DNA of 64,000 nt, taken from Adenophora triphylla var. japonica. Taxonomy: Eukaryota > Streptophyta > Magnoliopsida > Asterales > Campanulaceae. Shown one piece after another: positions 60,006 to 64,000 of this stretch. The translations under genes were made by a program, and so were the position numbers. Each line of letters starts with the position of its first letter. Position 1 is the first letter of the stretch. The notes under the pieces were generated by a model that was given only the letters and a program-made list of their open reading frames with translations, was not told where the DNA came from and did no database searches. The stretch is from contig JAFEMH010006969.1 of the NCBI GenBank assembly GCA_022495995.1, positions 42,957 to 106,956 of the forward strand, given 5' to 3'.

Positions 60006-61396
60006 CCTCCAGAAAAAATGCCCCCGATTGAACAACCTGAGGCATAAACCCTAATCCCACTGCTGTTAAAATCAGAAACCCCATTCGATGTAGTTAGAAA
60101 TTGTCGACTTATTTGACCCTTCCTTGTTGTTATAGGCATCAATGGCTTCCAAAATCATCAGAAAAACAACAAAAAAATAACATAACCTAATGCCAAGAAA
60201 ATGAGATGAACACTTCCCAAATAAGGGTTCAAAATGGTAATTTAAGGATTTTGGATAGTGTTAAAATTGGGGAAATTTACCTGTAGGTAAGGAGGGAGTG
60301 ATGGGGGTTTGAATACTTCTTCCATTTGAAAGTAATTTTACAGACAGCTTTGAGAATTGAGGCTGGATTTAAAGGAGATGGCTGGAGAAGATGGAGATGG
60401 CCTGAATAGAGAGAGGGGGAGTGAGCAGAAATGAAGGGGGAGAAAAATGATGAAGACGTCGTAAAATAGTGTTGGAGTCGGCTGGATTTGAAGGAGATGG
60501 CCGGAGAGATGGAATGGCATGGAAGGGACGGGGGTGGAAAGGAGAACTAGAGGAGAGTGTGTGTGATTGTGTATGTGTGTGTGTGATTCACTGATAGTAG
60601 AGAGAGAGAAAGCAGAGTGAACATGGGGAGAGAGCAGAGAGAGCTGCCAGCAGCGATGGTGTGTGTGTGTTCTGAATTAGTGAGGAGAGGAGAGAGAATA
60701 AGAGAGAGAAATAGGAGAAAAATAGGATTAAAAATGAGTTGGGTTAGGAAAGGGAAGTGGTTTTGTTTGGAAGAATATGGACCATCGGATTGAATGTATT
60801 GAATTGTTAGATGTTGCTTTAGCTCATGATCCGCGTGAATTTTTGGGATTCAATCAAACAATGCCACATCACATACTTATATTTGTTTCACACTATATTT
60901 ATAACTAAATATTTATGTCTAATATCATGAATAATAATATTTATTATCAATAATATTTATTAATGAATTATTAATTATATTAATGATTAATTAATTAATA
61001 TTAATATTAATTATATAAACACTAATAATATTAATAATAGCACTAATAATAACTAGTAATTTTTATTTTTCTATTGATTAGGAAAAAATATTTTAGACTT
61101 TTTTTATTACTAAAATTTACAAAAAAAGTTATCTAAAATATTTACATGCTTTTATTTGATTTATCCCAAATTTTGGTTAAAGTAGTATGTCTAATATCAA
61201 GAATAATAATATTATCATATAATTAGTAATAATACTTAATAATAATACTAATAATGATGCTATTGTTAATTATTCAAATAAAATTAATATAAAGTATAGA
61301 AATTAACAGAAACTATTAAAAAGTTAACCGTTTTTTTCAAAAAAAAAACTGTTAAAAAGTTAACTTTTTTATTCAAAAATTGTTAGAAAATTAATA
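60006..61396. other. Unclassified DNA, GA/GT-rich then AT-rich
   Basis: 60350-60720 is rich in GAGAGA and GTGTGTG tracts and reads on the minus strand like a transcribed leader or LTR portion. No matching partner was found. 60900-61390 is AT-rich. 61071-61130 resembles one decayed unit of the satellite that begins at 61639. No gene supported. Confidence 0.45.
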
Positions 61397-61627
61397 CTCC
61401 CTCCGTCCAGTTACATACTTCACACTTTCTATTTTGGGCGTCCAATTACATACTTCACACTTTGTCTCCTACATTATTTTAATACACACAACACCATTAT
61501 AATTTACTATTCCCTCCACTCATTCTCTCTCCTATTTTACTTTCACACTCACAACATTATATCATTATTTTTTTCCTTAAAAATTGTGTGAACAGTAAGT
61601 GTGAAGTATTAACTTGGACGGAGGGAG
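61397..61627. mobile_element. Stowaway-like MITE (231 bp)
   Basis: Starts CTCCCTCCGTCCAGTTACAT and ends AACTTGGACGGAGGGAG, with TA on both sides (61395-61396, 61628-61629). Inverted words GTCCAGTTACATACTTCACA / TGTGAAGTATTAACTTGGAC extend the TIR. It is non-coding. Confidence 0.9.
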
Positions 61628-61638
61628 TATATAGTATA

Positions 61639-62805
61639 GAACTTACTGGACTACCCTATTTTTTTATATTTTTTTTTAATTTTTACTGACTAGAAAATAA
61701 TATTTTAGACATTGTTATTTAGTTATTTTTTTTTTACAAAAATGTATATAAAAAATAGAAAAAAACTAAACAAATATAGGTATATAGAGGAAAAGTTAAA
61801 AGAGGGACGGACTACCCTATATTTATTTTATTTTTTTTTTATTTTTTATTCAATAGGAAATAATATTTTAGACTTTGTTAATTAGTGATTTTTTTTTTTA
61901 CAAAAAGTATATAAAAAAAGATAGAAAAAAACTAAACAAATGAAAGTATATAGAAGAAAATTCAAAAGAGGGATGGATTACCATATATTTATTTATTTAT
62001 TTATTTTTATTTTTTTATTTATTAGGAAATAATATTTTAGACTTTGTTAATTAGTGTTTTTTTTTACAAAAAAGGTATACAAAAAAATAAAGAAAAAAAT
62101 TAAACAAATGAAAGTATATAGAAGAAAAGTCAAAAGAGGAACGGACTACCCTATATTTATTTAATTTTTTTTAATTTTTTATTGAATCGGAAATAATATT
62201 TTAGACTTTGTTAATTAGGATTTTTTTTTTTACAAAAAGGTATATAAAAATATAGAAAAAAAAAACTAAACAAATATAAGTATATAGAAGAAAAGTCAAA
62301 AGATGGACGGACAACCCTATATTTATTTATTTATTATTTTTTATTGACTAGAAAATAATATTTTAGACTTTGTTAATTAGTGATTTTTTTTTACAAAAAG
62401 GTATATAATAAAAGATAGAAAAAAATTAAACAAATGAAAATATATAGAAGAAAAGTCAAAAAAAGGGACGGACTACCCTATATTTATTTTTTTATTTTTT
62501 TAAAATTTTTATTGAATAGGAAATAATATTTTAGACTTTGGTAATTAGTGATTTTTTTTACAAAAAGGTATATAAAAAAATATAGAAAAAAACTAAACAA
62601 ATATAAGTATTAGAAGAAAAGTCAAAAGAGGGATAGACTACCCTATATTAATTTTTTACTTTTTTAAAAAAATTATTGACTAGAAAATAATATTTTAGAC
62701 TTTGTTAATTAGTGATATTTTTTACAAAAAGGTACATAAAAAAATAGAAAAAAACTAAACAAATGAAAGTATATAGAAGAAAAGTCAAAAGAGGGACGGA
62801 ATACC
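61639..62805. repeat. AT-rich satellite, ~165-bp unit, seven copies
   Basis: Unit boundaries marked by GACTACCCTATATTTA-like sequence at 61651, 61812, 61978, 62146, 62312, 62473, 62638 and 62802 (spacing 161-168 bp). Each unit holds AATAATATTTTAGACTTTG, TTAATTAGTGATTTTTT, TACAAAAAGGTATATAA and AGAAGAAAAGTCAAAAGAGG in the same order. Units differ by small A/T-tract indels and substitutions. Confidence 0.95.
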
Positions 62806-64000
62806 CTAAATCATATACCTATACATTATCTCTTATACCCTAAATCCTATACCCTATACCTAAACCCTAAGTCATATAACTATACCTTATCCCTTATACC
62901 CTTAACCCTAAACCATAAACCTTATATCCTATACATTATACCTATACATTATACCTTATACCCTAAACCCTATACCCTAACCCTTATACCTTATACCTTA
63001 TACCCTAAACCCTAAGTCATATAAATATACCTTATACCCCTATACCTTAAACCCTAAGTCATATACCTATACCTTATCCCTTATACCCTAAACCTTATAT
63101 CCTAAACCTTATACCTTATACCCAAAAGCATATACATATACATTATACATTATACCATAAACCCTATACCCTAATCCTTATACCTTATACCTTATACCCT
63201 ATATCTTAAACCCTAAGTCGTATACATATACATTATACCCTATACCCTAAACCCTAAGTCATATACATATACCTTATCCCTTATACTCTAAACCCTAAAC
63301 CCTCTACCCTAACCTTATAACTTATACCCTAAATCATATACATATACATTATACCTTATATCCTAAACCCTATACCCTAACCCTTATACCTTATACCTTA
63401 TACCCTATACCCTAAGTCGAATACCTATACTTTATACCCTATACCCTAAACCCTAAGTCATATACATATACCTTATCCCTTATACCCTAAACCCTCTACC
63501 CTAAACCTTATACCTTATACCCTAAATCATATACATATACATTATACCTTATACCCTAAACCCTTTACCCTAACCCTTATACCTTATACCTTATACCCTA
63601 TACCCTAAATCCTAAGTCGTATACCTATACCATATACCCTATATCCTAAATCCTAAGTCATATACCTATACCTTATTCCTTATACCCTAAACCCTCAACC
63701 CTAAACCTTATACCTTATACCCTAAATTATATAACTATACATTATACCTTATACCCTAAACCCTATATCCTAACCCTTATACCTTATACCCTATACCCTA
63801 AACCCTAAGTCGTATACCTATACATTATACCCTAAACCCTAAGTCATATACCTATACCTTATCCCTTATACCCTAAACCTTATACCTTATACCCTAAATC
63901 ATATACCTATACATTATACCTTATACACTAAACCCTATACCCTAACCCTTATACCTTAAACCTTATACCATATACCATAAACCTTAAGTCGTATACCTAT
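62806..64000. repeat. Telomere-like CCCTAAA/CCCTATA array with ~200-bp higher-order unit
   Basis: Short words CCCTAAA, CCCTATA, CCTTATA and CATTATA fill the region. Marker AAGTC recurs in two classes. One class is at 63014, 63215, 63414, 63614, 63807 and 63986 (AAGTCG in all but the first). The other is at 63056, 63256, 63455, 63655 and 63841 (AAGTCA). Spacing is close to 200 bp within each class and about 41 bp between classes. The array continues beyond the window. CCCTAAA is the plant telomere C-strand repeat, but here it is degenerate. Confidence 0.9.

Noticed and set aside
62806..64000. Functional chromosome-end telomere
   Set aside because: Repeats are degenerate, form a 200-bp higher-order unit, and the strand orientation is wrong for a right-hand terminus.

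Overview
This window is plant nuclear DNA, almost certainly from a eudicot. It is dominated by nested LTR retrotransposons of both plant superfamilies (Ty3/gypsy and Ty1/copia), all with a primer-binding site matching initiator tRNA-Met. Also present are Stowaway-like MITEs, Mutator-like elements with 9-bp target duplications, AT-rich satellite DNA and CCCTAAA-type telomere-like repeats. I find one convincing intact host gene: a single-exon EAR-motif C2H2 zinc-finger gene at 29574-30146. I saw no convincing rRNA or tRNA gene and no CRISPR array. Species cannot be named from the sequence.

Layout. 1-7900: tandem, partly inverted array of a chromovirus (Tekay-like Ty3) whose ~2.4-kb LTRs alternate with ~0.8-kb scrambled internal pieces. 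~7905-18450: 5'-truncated Ty3 element of the Tat/Ogre lineage (G-patch, RT, RNase H, second RNase H, integrase, antisense plant-mobile-domain ORF, 3' LTR). 18451-22097: low-information DNA with a GC-cored Mutator-like MITE. 22103-29007: small gag-like LTR element with TSD CAGTG, split by a copia element (22475-27671, TSD TTTCT) whose two LTRs do not match. 29574-30146: zinc-finger gene. 31531-31856: Stowaway-like MITE. 32033-34752: copia element with two U3 ends and TSD TAAAT. 35234-37259: long-TIR MULE with 9-bp TSD. 37645-46981: Tekay-like Ty3 element with TSD TCTGA. 47034-47456: foldback MITE. 47531-55514: copia element with TSD CCACA. 56849-60000: solo LTR with TSD CCTCA, related to the first array. 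61397-61627: second Stowaway-like MITE. 61639-62805: ~165-bp satellite. 62806-64000: telomere-like DNA organised in a ~200-bp higher-order repeat running off the window.

None of the transposable elements looks autonomous. Catalytic or structural defects are visible in most pol regions: a protease Asp changed to Tyr, RT FIDD changed to FIGD, an integrase Asp changed to His, an integrase deletion, and frameshifts. Exact target-site duplications let most insertions be bounded to the base and ordered in time.

The most interesting pattern is not a gene. Several unrelated LTR families each carry an array of short perfect or near-perfect palindromes. These are GGGCACGASTCGTGCCC in the Tekay-like LTRs, GGTCCGTACGGACC in the Tat LTR, and TTATGTCGCGYGACATAA in the copia LTR and leader. 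In two families the array lies just upstream of the LTR TATA box. In the Tat element the same palindrome recurs just upstream of the antisense plant-mobile-domain ORF. The Tat element also carries a block of alternating stem-loops with constant stems and variable loops before its 3' LTR. A second theme is aberrant reverse-transcription products: a copia insertion with two U3 termini, a copia insertion with nonhomologous LTRs, and a chromovirus whose U3 end is joined directly to its own antisense pol.
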